64,000 bases of DNA from Spirosoma sp. 48-14 (GCF_001898575.1 NZ_MKUD01000001.1:61457-125456); one strand, 5' to 3'; positions 8,101-16,161 are shown, counted from the stretch's first letter. The notes: a model not told the origin generated them from the sequence alone. A program made the numbers and translations.

Positions 8101-8695
8101 TGAAGTCCAGCGTTCGGTCGTAGCCAATAGCATTTTCGTCGGTAAGGCCACAAAGCTCCTGGCATCGGCGGTCCCACTTGACCACGCCCGTCTGAGGGTC
8201 TAGTTCCCAGGTACCCAACTGAGCCGATTGCAAGGCAAAACGAAGTCGTTCCTCACTTTCAATGCGTGCCTGCTGCAACATGACCTGCTCGGTCACGTCC
8301 TGCATAGAGCCCACCATGCGTATGGCTTTACCATCTCGCCAGAGTATATAGCCCCGATCAAGCACAATGGCATGTGAACCGTCGGCCCGCTGGAATCGGT
8401 ATTCTGCCGACCAGTTTTTACCTCCCTGGTCAATGACCTGTTGAATACCCGATACAACGCCTTCCTTATCGTCAGGATGAACATGTTTCGACCAGGACTC
8501 AAACCCATCCGCATCTTCCCCTTTCAGATCATACCCGAATAGTTGCGTATAACCTTCATTCCACCAAATCGAGTTGGTTTCAAGGTCCCAGTGCCAGACA
8601 GCATCACGTGTGGCTTTAGTTAGTAGTTCGAACAGCTCACTGGTCGTTACTAAGTCGGTATTTAATGGTAAATTTCCCTCTAGCTTATTAAGCAT
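5165..8695 (-). CDS. Histidine kinase with seven PAS domains
   Basis: A 1176-residue cytoplasmic sensor kinase without signal peptide or membrane segment. I count seven PAS/PAC units at roughly 20-135, 145-265, 285-400, 410-525, 540-655, 665-785 and 795-915. A short coiled coil leads into the HisKA domain with the phosphoacceptor H947 in ASHDLQEPL. The ATPase domain shows the N box (QLFQNLLSNSLKF, about 1052), DNGIGF (about 1105) and GTGIGL (about 1134). PAS5 and PAS6 are visibly alike (IITHAPVAI and LIAQAPVAI), which suggests internal duplication. There is no receiver or output domain and no response regulator next to it, so its partner must lie elsewhere. PAS ligands (haem, flavin, small molecules) cannot be read from the sequence. 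Confidence 0.9.
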   Translation of the reverse strand: MLNKLEGNLPLNTDLVTTSELFELLTKATRDAVWHWDLETNSIWWNEGYTQLFGYDLKGEDADGFESWSKHVHPDDKEGVVSGIQQVIDQGGKNWSAEYRFQRADGSHAIVLDRGYILWRDGKAIRMVGSMQDVTEQVMLQQARIESEERLRFALQSAQLGTWELDPQTGVVKWDRRCQELCGLTDENAIGYDRTLDFIHPADRERVEKAVQWALNPESGGSYDMSFRTIGVQDKKLRWVRFIGQTHFSDAGQPHRFSGVAEDITEEVLAKEKAALSEQQARIALEGSGSGSFMVNLLTSEIRYSPAFARILLGDESENIRWNVFVEHIHPEDKPIRDKAHQLALRTGTINYEARFIWTDKSIHWVKIIGQYQFDTNRKPTAVTGIILDVTEQTEKARALREAEERFSIAFNNTSTGIAFVDTQANFTLVNEAYTRLLGYSAEELCALNSFELTHPEDRPWNRQLFEEVVQGKRPYFNLVKRYFHKDSSIRWVQLNVTRVADAQDETQSIIIIAHDINERVEAEAKLRASEARIRNIITHAPVAIGILNDRTMVVETANKSMLEIWGKDDSIIGLPLIKALPELEGQGFIELLEEVYDSGVAHYGTETLALLHRKGKMEQGYFNFVYAPIYKSEGDVGGIMVVATEVTEQVKAKIALQESEQRFRNLIAQAPVAISLFVGPDMVIDMPNEAMLKFWGKGDVTGMPLAEALPELKGQPFLEILDNVYTTGVEYSSQEAKAELLVDGKLGTYYFNFTYKPIRNAAGEIYAIMDMAIDVSEQVEARRLIEANELRFRTLLEAISQMTWTNTSEGEFTFFNQRWYEYTGLNFDQSKSHGWQAAVHPDDWGLTQSTFRQSLATGAIFAVENRYRRGADGMYRWHLNRALPIHDEEGNVLLWVGTATDIHEQKQLAVSLEEQIEARTEQLMASNYDLRRSNENLEKFAYIASHDLQEPLRKIQSFGDILKAQYADELGDGVDYLERMQTAAARMSLLIKDLLTFSRISTRQEMTASVNLNHVIAEVLDTLEVAVEQSGAQIQVATLPKVPGDESQLRQLFQNLLSNSLKFKRSEMVPVIQVQAGQVKAQELPASVRPGRVVANYHQIKVSDNGIGFDEKYIDRIFQVFQRLHTRNEFAGTGIGLAICEKVVANHGGAITATSKPGQGATFIIYLPIVPMEHP

Positions 8696-8899
8696 CCCCG
8701 TACTAACTAATTAGCCAAACAGACTATCTGGCACGTTTATAGAGTTGAAATCGTAGTCAGACTTTGTTCATAGACAACCTTCTCATCCAAACAATTTCAT
8801 TCTACCTAGTCAACCCAAAAGTCACTGCTTGTGTTCTCTCTACCTTATTGGTACATTATCTGTACTACGAGTGAATCTAACCGCAAACACGCAAATTAC

Positions 8900-9256
8900 T
8901 CAACCGATAAATTGAAGCAGTTCAAATCGATTACCAAAGGGGTCACGGAAGAAAAACCGGTCTCGACCATCAATATCGGATGAATATTCGATCGCCAACC
9001 CTTTCTGCTGAAGTATTTCTTTCGCTTCACTGAGATTGCCAACTTCAAAAGCCGGATGTCGTTTGGAAAAGCTGGTTCCTGCTTCTTCACGAACATGTAG
9101 CTCGATGTCGCCCATCTGAAACCAGATAGCCCCGCCCGGATGGTTGCCCGGAATTTCGGCAAGCCCTAAACTATCTGTATAAAACGCGCGGGCTTCGGCC
9201 GTAGCGCCCTCTGGAATACAAACCAGTATGTGATCTAGTCGTTTAAATTGAATCAT
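8900..9256 (-). CDS. VOC (glyoxalase/bleomycin-resistance) family protein
   Basis: A 118-residue single-domain VOC protein. I start it at the ATG at 9256 (MIQFKRLDHILVCIP) because the frame upstream is only the translation of an octamer repeat. It shows the two beta-alpha-beta-beta-beta halves: RLDHILVCI at the start, an inner strand with IELHV, and the C-terminal RFFFRDPFGNRFELLQF, whose Glu is a usual metal ligand. VOC proteins include glyoxalase I, dioxygenases and antibiotic-binding proteins; the substrate here is unknown. The aldo/keto reductase lies 97 bp upstream in the same direction, separated by a large hairpin. Confidence 0.85.
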   Translation of the reverse strand: MIQFKRLDHILVCIPEGATAEARAFYTDSLGLAEIPGNHPGGAIWFQMGDIELHVREEAGTSFSKRHPAFEVGNLSEAKEILQQKGLAIEYSSDIDGRDRFFFRDPFGNRFELLQFIG

Positions 9257-9268
9257 GGCTGTACGTAA

Positions 9269-9360
9269 TTTATTGAGTGATTGAGCGAATGAGTGATTGA
9301 GTGAATTGCTAACGCAATCAATAATCATTCAATCACTCAATCACTCAATCGCTCAATAAA
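9269..9360. repeat. Inverted repeat built of tandem TGAGTGAT octamers
   Basis: The left arm (9269-9307) is made of four variants of the octamer TGAGTGAT. The right arm (9323-9360) is its near-perfect inversion, with about four mismatches in 37. The right arm runs into the stop codon of the aldo/keto reductase at 9353-9355. The whole can fold into one long hairpin between two codirectional genes. It is not a CRISPR array: there are no spacers. Confidence 0.8.
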
Positions 9361-10390
9361 ACTTGGGAAGCGGATTTAAGGTAAGATTTTGTCGCTGATG
9401 CCAGTATGGGTAAATGGGTGGCGTTTCGCTGGCTTTATCCAGTTTTTTCAGCTGCTCAACGGTCAGGTGCCAGCCAACCGCAGCAAGATTCTGTTTGAGC
9501 TGTTCTTCGTTTCGAGCCCCAATAATAATGCTCGATACCGTAGGGCGCTGCAATACCCAATTAATGGCTACCTGAGCTATTGACTTGCCGGTTTCGGCAG
9601 CAACCTCTTCCAACGCATCGGTTATCGTATAAAATGTCTCTTCCGGCACGACGGCCTGTGGTACTGGACTACCTCCTTCCACAACCCGACCTTCAGTTGG
9701 TTTGGGTTTGCTACGTCCATATTTACCACCTAAGCGGCCACCCGCCAGCGGGCTCCAAACCAGCGCACCAACCTGTTGGTTGATACCTAGCGGCATCAGC
9801 TCCCACTCATACTCGCGATTCACCAGCGAATAATATACCTGATGGGCCACATAGCGATTCCAGCCGTATTTCTCCGAAACGGCGAGTGATTTCATCAGAT
9901 GCCACCCCGAAAAATTAGAGCAGGCAATGTACCGCACTTTTCCACTTTGAACGAGGTCGTCCAGGGTTCGTAGCGTTTCTTCAACGGGCGTGTTCCCATC
10001 GAATCCATGCATATGATAGATGTCGATATAGTCGGTTTTGAGCCGCCTGAGGCTACTTTCACACTGCCGGAGTAAATGGAAACGCGAGGATCCCTGGTTG
10101 TTTGGGCCCTTACCAAACGTGAAGGTTGCTTTACTCGAAATCAGCACTTTATCGCGCTGGCCGACGAGGGCTTCTCCTAAAATTTCTTCGGAAAGCCCCT
10201 GCGAATACACATCGGCTGTGTCGAACAGGTTTACGCCTGCATCCAGACAAAGACCGACCAATCGTTTGGCTTCATCAACCTGCGTACTTCCCCAGGCTTT
10301 AAAAAATTCGGTACCTCCGCCAAAGGTAGCCGTTCCGAAACTTAATACCGGCACATTCAGGCCCGATGCTCCTAATTGTCTGAATTCCAT
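9353..10390 (-). CDS. Aldo/keto reductase
   Basis: A 345-residue NADPH-dependent oxidoreductase of the aldo/keto reductase superfamily, like the YajO/Tas/YghZ group. The barrel starts with MEFRQLGASGLNVPVLSFGT. The catalytic tetrad is visible: Asp and Tyr in FDTADVYSQG, Lys in ISSKATF, His in YHMHGFDG. The coenzyme-binding C terminus (SSIIIGARNEEQLKQNL) is present. The physiological substrate is not predictable; detoxification of reactive aldehydes is common in this group. It is the first gene of a possible unit with the VOC gene downstream. Confidence 0.9.
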   Translation of the reverse strand: MEFRQLGASGLNVPVLSFGTATFGGGTEFFKAWGSTQVDEAKRLVGLCLDAGVNLFDTADVYSQGLSEEILGEALVGQRDKVLISSKATFTFGKGPNNQGSSRFHLLRQCESSLRRLKTDYIDIYHMHGFDGNTPVEETLRTLDDLVQSGKVRYIACSNFSGWHLMKSLAVSEKYGWNRYVAHQVYYSLVNREYEWELMPLGINQQVGALVWSPLAGGRLGGKYGRSKPKPTEGRVVEGGSPVPQAVVPEETFYTITDALEEVAAETGKSIAQVAINWVLQRPTVSSIIIGARNEEQLKQNLAAVGWHLTVEQLKKLDKASETPPIYPYWHQRQNLTLNPLPKFY

Positions 10391-10934
10391 AGCTAGTGAC
10401 TAAACTACGTTTGATTACTTATTCACTCTATTCGTACCCGCAAGTTGCAAACTGCTTATTGTTTATAAAGAGAAAGGTATTAAAATTTAACACATGGTTT
10501 TTTACAGCTAGCCTACTATACCATTTGCACTTTCTTTTTTGTGAACCTGGTACTATGCTTTTGATAGAGCTACAAGACAAATTAGTATTATTTCTATATA
10601 CTTTTTCAATAGAATACTGATTATCAGACCGCTATCTCACATAACTATTTAAAGAATTGCTTACACAATTCACTTTTTCACTGCAAAAAGAAAGGCACTT
10701 TTTGTACTTTACCAATATTAGAAAACTATCTCAGGGTTTACTTTAGTTATTTAGCATAGAAACCAGATGCATTTTACGAGTCGAGTTTACTTTGCTTACC
10801 AATTAGTTTTAAGTCTTCATCTGTTTCGGGCAGCTCCTTTAGATTCTACTGGCTGTCAATTACTTACTCCGTACCTCAGGCTATTACAGGCCCATAGAGG
10901 CATCCTGACTACACGGACTTAACATACAGAAACC
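10391..10934. other. AT-rich intergenic region, no convincing gene
   Basis: This region between the divergent aldo/keto reductase and the small ORF at 10935 is poorer in G and C than its flanks. A 74-codon frame at 10396-10620 has a composition unlike that of coding sequence and no start context, and I reject it. The region should hold the promoter of the reductase and possibly one for the + strand genes, but I cannot place either with confidence. Confidence 0.5.
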
Positions 10935-11111
10935 ATGAAATCCCTATATACATCAGCCCATTCCAATACAACGACTTCATTCTTGACCAACCGCTGGATT
11001 GCCATCCGTTCGGTTCTCATTCGTTTTATTGATCGGTATGCGCCAACGTTTGTGGGCTTATCCCGCAGCGCTACACCTTTTGGCGGGAACTGGCTCACGA
11101 CCAATCGTTAA
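10935..11111 (+). CDS. Possible 58-residue small protein
   Basis: An ATG frame of 58 codons, product MKSLYTSAHSNTTTSF...GGNWLTTNR, basic and without membrane segment. A hairpin with 9-bp arms starts 11 bp after the stop (11122-11159), which supports a transcript ending here. I recognise no family. The opposite strand also has an open frame of similar length, so the coding strand is uncertain. Confidence 0.35.
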   Translation: MKSLYTSAHSNTTTSFLTNRWIAIRSVLIRFIDRYAPTFVGLSRSATPFGGNWLTTNR

Positions 11112-11121
11112 ACGTTCTTCA

Positions 11122-11159
11122 GCCTGAACAAGCCGTTTGTTAAAACTGCCTGTTCAGGC
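11122..11159 (+). terminator. Hairpin after the 58-codon ORF
   Basis: GCCTGAACA (11122-11130) and TGTTCAGGC (11151-11159) form a perfect 9-bp stem with a 20-base loop, without a T run. The remaining sequence to 11406 holds only a small 6-bp hairpin (11364-11385) in the probable leader of the next gene. Confidence 0.45.
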
Positions 11160-11406
11160 ATAGCCAGAGCAAGCCAGAGGTTCGAAGGAATCGTCAATAG
11201 CCTTCCGGAACCAATATAGTTAACGACTTTAGCTTCCCGCTGTGGTATCCAAGGCGAACGTATAGCATCTGTGCTACGCTTGTCACTTTACCATTACCAT
11301 GTGCTTAAGAGAGCGTACTTATTGGCTATTAAGTCGATACAAGTGCTCAGGTAGCCTTGGCCCGAGTAGACCCGAACGGCTACTCTCCCATTAAACTTCA
11401 CAACAC

Positions 11407-11715
11407 ATGAATCGTTTTTCAGTCATTTATCTGCTTAAAAAGCAGTACCATCATATTGATTGCGTCACCCATGCCGAAGCCGATGCGTTATTAGCCCAGT
11501 TGCTTACGCAGGATGGCTACCGCCCTATTGGTATATACGACGCCAAAACCGAACTTTTTTTCTGGGAACCTACCCGCCAGCATCAGTACGACAAAGCCAG
11601 TATTGAGAAGCAGGGTAAACAGGGAAACCAGATGATTCGAATTGCTCAGACGCTGCGCCAGCGCACTGAAGCCCAGGAGCAACATCCTAATTCGATCCCC
11701 CAGTTACAGATATAG
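11407..11715 (+). CDS. Hypothetical protein
   Basis: A 102-residue soluble protein, start MNRFSVIYLLKKQYHHIDCV, without signal peptide or membrane segment. The C-terminal third is rich in Gln, Arg and Glu (KQGKQGNQMIRIAQTLRQRTEAQ) and probably helical. I recognise no family. It lies 29 bp before the mannitol-dehydrogenase-like gene and is probably cotranscribed with it, so any function would be shared with that gene. Real gene likely from length, codon pattern and spacing. Confidence 0.6.
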   Translation: MNRFSVIYLLKKQYHHIDCVTHAEADALLAQLLTQDGYRPIGIYDAKTELFFWEPTRQHQYDKASIEKQGKQGNQMIRIAQTLRQRTEAQEQHPNSIPQLQI

Positions 11716-11744
11716 ATGAATCGTCACACGTATTCCCATTCATC

Positions 11745-12353
11745 ATGCCAACCAACTCACACGAAACATTGAATGCCCTGCCAACCTTACTGGCCTATCC
11801 AGGCTTACTGGCAGGTTACCGAACTATCGATGAAACGGTCAACGACCACTTATTCAGCAACTACCTTCGTGCGCTCATCCAGCAGGATATGCTGGCATCG
11901 GCTGGTATAACCGATCAGCCAGAAGAGTCGATCGAAGCGTTTATTCGTCAGTTTACAAGCAATGCCGATTCATTGGCCAGCTTATGCTCCGACGGTATTT
12001 CAAAACTACCTCTGCTGCTACTACCAACGCTACTGGATGCGCTGACCAAAAATGGCGATGTCCATCGGATGGCCTTCTTGCTGGCCGCTTATGGTCATTA
12101 TCTGGCGTCAACCTGCGATAGTATAGAAGCTGACAAACCGACAACAGAGTCCGGTTTTCCGCAAGGCGACTGGGCCAAAATCACCAGCTCAGATGCGCTG
12201 GCCTTTTTACATATTTCAGCGTTCGCTTCAGCTCGTTTGCATAACTATCCTCATTTTGTAGCTATGTATAAATCGTACCGGACGCAAATTGATCAATACG
12301 GCGTTGTTTTCCTGCTGAAACAGATGGCCTATAATCAGATGGCGCTTCAGTAG
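11745..12353 (+). CDS. Orphan C-terminal domain of mannitol dehydrogenase family
   Basis: A 202-residue protein that corresponds only to the C-terminal substrate domain of long-chain polyol dehydrogenases (mannitol 2-dehydrogenase type). Landmarks match in order: LLAYPGLLAGYRTIDETVND, then CSDGISKLPLLLLPTLLDAL, then MAFLLAAYGHYL, then SSDALAF, then a C-terminal helix. The N-terminal NAD-binding Rossmann domain is absent, and nothing like it lies upstream. Of the catalytic Lys-x4-Asn-x2-His set, only the Asn is kept (N10 in ETLNALP); the Lys position is Ser and the His position is Pro. It is therefore not an active dehydrogenase by itself. It faces a fructokinase and sugar transporter operon, which fits polyol metabolism. 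It may be a relic or a repurposed binding domain. Confidence 0.75.
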   Translation: MPTNSHETLNALPTLLAYPGLLAGYRTIDETVNDHLFSNYLRALIQQDMLASAGITDQPEESIEAFIRQFTSNADSLASLCSDGISKLPLLLLPTLLDALTKNGDVHRMAFLLAAYGHYLASTCDSIEADKPTTESGFPQGDWAKITSSDALAFLHISAFASARLHNYPHFVAMYKSYRTQIDQYGVVFLLKQMAYNQMALQ

Positions 12354-12390
12354 TATGAGCCTAAACAAATCGAGCTATGATCAAAAACAA

Positions 12391-12421
12391 AAATCGGTAC
12401 CGAAAACCTCAGTACCGATTT
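12391..12421 (+). terminator. Terminator-like hairpin
   Basis: AAATCGGTAC (12391-12400) pairs with GTACCGATTT (12412-12421), flanked by A-rich and T-containing sequence. It lies 38 bp after the mannitol-dehydrogenase-like gene. Confidence 0.65.
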
Positions 12422-12556
12422 CAAAATACGTCTGAATCCCTCTAAAAAGGCTTTTCAGTGCTTTTCATCGTCTATCATAGGTTAGCATAAGCTTTACGGT
12501 CATTTCTGCTGTTTGTACAGAAATGTATAGGATTTATATCGTTTGCCGGAGGTAAA

Positions 12557-12590
12557 GTGGGGAGTCACCAAATCCAGGAGCGCTCCCCAC
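12557..12590 (-). terminator. Hairpin after the fructokinase operon
   Basis: GTGGGGAG (12557-12564) pairs with CTCCCCAC (12583-12590). It lies about 115 bp past the fructokinase stop on the minus strand and has no T run. The rest of 12354-12703 contains no gene. Confidence 0.45.
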
Positions 12591-12703
12591 AATAAACCAT
12601 ATTACCAACCTAAAAAGGTTCGGCAACGTGTGGCCGACTTCATTAAAATTCACTTAAAACTGATGCCCAATGGTAGTATGTCCGTTGAGCATTCGGTGCT
12701 GAT

Positions 12704-13609
12704 TTAGATCAGTTCGGCAGGCCGTGTGGTTGACTGACGAATTCGCTTCAGAATTAGTTGCTCCGAAACGCTGGGCGTAGCTCCCTGCTGGGTAGCTACG
12801 TAAGCGCCTGTAGCACAAGCGAACTCGAGGGTTTTAGCTGCCGTTTCCCCCTGCAAGGTCTTGTACAGGAAAGCAGCTAGGAACGAATCGCCGGAACCGA
12901 TCGTATCTTCCACTTGTACCGAAAACCCCGGATGCTCTGTAAACCCTTCTCCGTTTAACAGGATCGCTCCGTTTTCGCCACGCGTAACACAAACGGATTT
13001 CAGTTTGAAGCGATCGCGCAGAAACGTCATTGCTTCGCGTTCGGAAAGGGGCGATGTGAACCAGCCAATGATCTCTTCCAGCTCGTTATGGTTAATTTTC
13101 AGCATGTCGGCCTTTTGAAGCAGATACGAAACCTCCAGCGGATTGTAATGTGGTGCCCTGAGGTTTACGTCGAACACTCGCAGTGCGACCTGATCCAGTA
13201 ACTGGTGCAGCGTGTTGCGTGAGGTCTGACTTCGAGCGGCCAAACTCCCATAGACCAGTATTGATTTCTGATAGAGCGAACTCAGCGAAGCATCGTACTG
13301 AATGTAATCCCAGGCGACAGGCTGCAATATTTTATACACGACTTCATTGCGGTCGGTCACATTGGCTTTGGCAATACCTGTCAGGTGGGTAGCCCCTAAT
13401 TGCACATAGGCTGTTGGCAGGTGTTTTTCCCGCAAAAATTCCAGCAGTTCACGACCAAGATCGTCGTTGCCAACACGGCTGATGAGCTGGGCATTCATGC
13501 CAAAATTGCGCAGGTGAACGGCCACGTTCATGGGGGCACCACCCGGTTGTTTGCTGGTCGGTAAAACGTCCCAGAGGATTTCGCCGAAACAAAGAATAGG
13601 CTGATTCAT
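12704..13609 (-). CDS. PfkB-family carbohydrate kinase, probable fructokinase
   Basis: A 301-residue ribokinase-fold sugar kinase. The N-terminal motif GEILWDVLP with PGGAPMNVAVHL is the substrate site of fructokinase-like members. The C-terminal signature DTIGSGDSFLAAF holds the catalytic Asp and the anion hole. Full length for the family. It would phosphorylate fructose (or a similar hexose) with ATP in the cytoplasm. It lies 12 bp after the sugar transporter gene, so uptake and phosphorylation are cotranscribed. The start is the ATG 12 bp past the transporter stop. Confidence 0.88.
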   Translation of the reverse strand: MNQPILCFGEILWDVLPTSKQPGGAPMNVAVHLRNFGMNAQLISRVGNDDLGRELLEFLREKHLPTAYVQLGATHLTGIAKANVTDRNEVVYKILQPVAWDYIQYDASLSSLYQKSILVYGSLAARSQTSRNTLHQLLDQVALRVFDVNLRAPHYNPLEVSYLLQKADMLKINHNELEEIIGWFTSPLSEREAMTFLRDRFKLKSVCVTRGENGAILLNGEGFTEHPGFSVQVEDTIGSGDSFLAAFLYKTLQGETAAKTLEFACATGAYVATQQGATPSVSEQLILKRIRQSTTRPAELI

Positions 13610-13621
13610 GGATGAAAAGGT

Positions 13622-14959
13622 TTAGTGGACAACAAATGTTTTTTCAATCTGCTCCAGGCTCGTGCCTTTCGTTTCGGGCATCAGGCGTAGCACGAAAACT
13701 AGTTGCAATACCATCATAGCGGTAAAGAACAGGAATGTGTTACCACCGCCAACCTGTTCGGCAAGATACGGAAACGTAAACGTAATGATAGCTGCCATCA
13801 ACCAATGTGTAAAACTGCCCAACGCCTGTCCGCTTGCCCGTACTTCATTCGGAAAAATTTCGGAAATAAATACCCAGATCACAGCGCCTTGTGAAAAACC
13901 GAAGAACGCAATGTAGCCAAACAGCAGGAACGGCACCGTCATTCCGTTGAAATCCTCCATGTAGAACGCTCTAGCCACCAACGCCAGGGTGATGATCAGG
14001 CCCACCGAACCAATTTTCATCAGAGTCCGCCGACCAAACCGATCAATTAAATTCATCGAGATCATGGTGAACAGGAGATTGATGAATCCAATACCCGCCG
14101 ACGATAGTAAAGCCGAACTTTTACCCAGGCCCGTCATTTCAAAAATTCGGGGAGCATAATAAATAATGGCATTGATACCCGAAACCTGATTGAATACTGC
14201 AAATAGCACGGCGAGCATGATGGGGGTTTTGTGCGCGGTCGAAAACAACCGGGTCGACCCTTCAGTATGGTGATTGCTTTGCTGGATAGCTACCATTGTT
14301 TTTTCGGCAGTATCCGGATCGATCATTCGAAGAACCTCGAATGCCTGGGCAACATCCCCTTTCTTCAATAACAGCCAGCGTGGACTTTCGGGGATGTTTA
14401 AGACGGCAATCAGAAAGATCAGCGAAGGAATAGCCTGTATACCAAGCATCCAGCGCCATGAATCGGCCCCGATACCCTGTAACAAAAAGTTCGATAGATA
14501 GGCGATCAGAATACCCAGTACAACATTGAATTGAAATAAAGCAACCAATCGCCCACGCGATTTGGCTGGCGATATTTCGGTAATATACATGGGGGCTGCC
14601 ACCGATGAAGCCCCAACACCCAACCCGCCCAGAAATCGAAATAGAAGAAAAACGCTCCAGCCGGTTGCCATGGCTGTACCGAGCGAAGCAGCCAGATAGA
14701 GAATAGCAATCCCGAGCAGCGTTTTTTTGCGGCCCGCTTGCTCCGCTGGAATACCACCCAGCATTGAACCGAGTACGGTACCGATTAGGGCAATGGAAAC
14801 AGTAAGACCATGTTCCCAGACATTCAAGTGCCACAACGATTGCAGTGACTGTTCAACGCCTGAAATAACGGCGGTATCAAAACCGAAGAGAAAACCACCC
14901 AACGCAGCCGTGATTGACCAGAGAAAGATGCGCTGTTTTTGACTCATACTTACTGACAC
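13622..14959 (-). CDS. MFS sugar porter
   Basis: A 445-residue inner-membrane transporter with 12 predicted helices, of the sugar porter family. Diagnostic motifs are all seen: GFLFGFDTAVISG in helix 1, PESPRWLL after helix 6, RFGRRTLMKIG in the second half and PETKGTSLEQIE at the C terminus. It most likely takes up a monosaccharide by proton symport. The adjacent fructokinase suggests fructose as substrate, which is inference. It is the first gene of a two-gene operon. Confidence 0.92.
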   Translation of the reverse strand: MSVSMSQKQRIFLWSITAALGGFLFGFDTAVISGVEQSLQSLWHLNVWEHGLTVSIALIGTVLGSMLGGIPAEQAGRKKTLLGIAILYLAASLGTAMATGWSVFLLFRFLGGLGVGASSVAAPMYITEISPAKSRGRLVALFQFNVVLGILIAYLSNFLLQGIGADSWRWMLGIQAIPSLIFLIAVLNIPESPRWLLLKKGDVAQAFEVLRMIDPDTAEKTMVAIQQSNHHTEGSTRLFSTAHKTPIMLAVLFAVFNQVSGINAIIYYAPRIFEMTGLGKSSALLSSAGIGFINLLFTMISMNLIDRFGRRTLMKIGSVGLIITLALVARAFYMEDFNGMTVPFLLFGYIAFFGFSQGAVIWVFISEIFPNEVRASGQALGSFTHWLMAAIITFTFPYLAEQVGGGNTFLFFTAMMVLQLVFVLRLMPETKGTSLEQIEKTFVVH

Positions 14960-15181
14960 GAATCGGGTTTAGGAGCGATTCATGAGTCAAAGGTAGAGAG
15001 GGCAATCGCTACAGACTTTCAAAATCTGTTCAAATACTTACAATTTACAAGCCAGCAAACAACCAATTCATTATCAAAGCATTAGCAAAAAAAATAAAGA
15101 AGATTATTATAAATATGTTGCAGTCATTTTAACTTTTGTTTCGGCAACGGTTCACTGTCAACCAGTTCCTGAAAAGGCTGG

Positions 15182-16084
15182 CTATACCTGCACTTCAAAC
15201 CGATACCCTACGCCATGAACGGCAACGATTCGAACCGCCGAATCCTCCTGAAGCAATTTTCGCAAGCGGGATACAAACACGTCGACACTACGGCCTACAA
15301 AAACCCCTTCATCCTCCCAAACCGATTTAAGAATGAAATCTCGCTCGGCTACCTGATTCGTATGCTCTACGAAAAACTGAAGCAATTTAGCTTCGCGGTA
15401 AGTCATAGTATGACGGTTAGTTCCCACCTGAAGCATAAGGGTTTTAGGATTGAAACTCGATGTACCGAATCGTAGTAACCCGTCCGAAACCGAATCTGGA
15501 TTGGGTGATTCAGTTGATGTCTGTCTGGATGGCCACTTTTGCCACACTACATACCCTAGCCCAGTCAGGCAGGCCCCCAACGCTAGTAACCACCAGGCCA
15601 TTACCGGCTGAGGAGATTCGTCCTGAACGGTATTGAAGGTAACCTGCAAGGTATAACAACCGGCTTTCTGACTCCGCCCTCTGCAAGGAACCTGCCCTGT
15701 TCCAACCAGGTCGTTGATGTTATAGCCAAGTTGTAATTCTCCACGAGCGCAATCCAGCACAGCTACATCGTAGTTTTCCCGAATAGCATGAACAGCAAAC
15801 GACTCTTTTAATAACTGTGGAAGTTGATCATAATCGAATGTATGATCCAATCGAATCAAAAATGTTTGCGCATTCGGCTGTTGTACCGGAGCAATTCGTG
15901 ACGTATCATCACCAGCTTTACGAAGTAAATGGTGCGCTGTGCGTCGGAGTGCCAGGTTAACTTTCCGGGCAAAACGCGTCTTTTCTGTTGCCGGATTAGA
16001 TGGAGTCAACCCGGCAAACAGGACAATCAAAACACCCGAAAGCATCAAGGCTATGGTTGTAAATAGCCGGACTGACATACGCAT
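15182..16084 (-). CDS. Membrane-anchored winged-helix transcription regulator
   Basis: A 300-residue one-component regulator. An N-terminal membrane segment (about residues 7-25) is followed by an extracytoplasmic domain of about 135 residues. That domain contains RLDHTFDYDQLP and two Cys near its end (VPCRG and AGCYTL). A second membrane segment (MAWWLLALGACLTGLGYVVW, about 161-183) leads to a cytoplasmic OmpR-type winged helix (about 205-300, with YREAKLLQFF, SVDVFVSRLRKLL and VHGVGYRFEV). There is no receiver domain. The order is the mirror image of ToxR or CadC, where DNA binding is N-terminal. It is the last gene of an operon with two secreted proteins (spacing 77 and 21 bp), which are candidate ligands or modulators. 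Confidence 0.82.
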   Translation of the reverse strand: MRMSVRLFTTIALMLSGVLIVLFAGLTPSNPATEKTRFARKVNLALRRTAHHLLRKAGDDTSRIAPVQQPNAQTFLIRLDHTFDYDQLPQLLKESFAVHAIRENYDVAVLDCARGELQLGYNINDLVGTGQVPCRGRSQKAGCYTLQVTFNTVQDESPQPVMAWWLLALGACLTGLGYVVWQKWPSRQTSTESPNPDSVSDGLLRFGTSSFNPKTLMLQVGTNRHTMTYREAKLLQFFVEHTNQVAERDFILKSVWEDEGVFVGRSVDVFVSRLRKLLQEDSAVRIVAVHGVGYRFEVQV

Positions 16085-16161
16085 CTGTTCACAGTGTATA
16101 CAGTAGTTGCTTTTCGCTCATCTGCAAGAGTCATCGCAGATAAGCGAAAACCATTATCTCG

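Noticed and set aside
8900..9328. Longer VOC protein starting at 9328
   Set aside because: The first 24 codons are a translation of the octamer palindrome; the domain starts properly at 9256.
9269..9360. Possible CRISPR-like repeat
   Set aside because: Units are adjacent octamers without spacers, and no cas gene is in the window.
10396..10620. 74-codon frame after the aldo/keto reductase start
   Set aside because: Rich in Leu, Phe and Tyr, as expected from translating AT-rich non-coding DNA; no ribosome-binding context and no hairpin after it.
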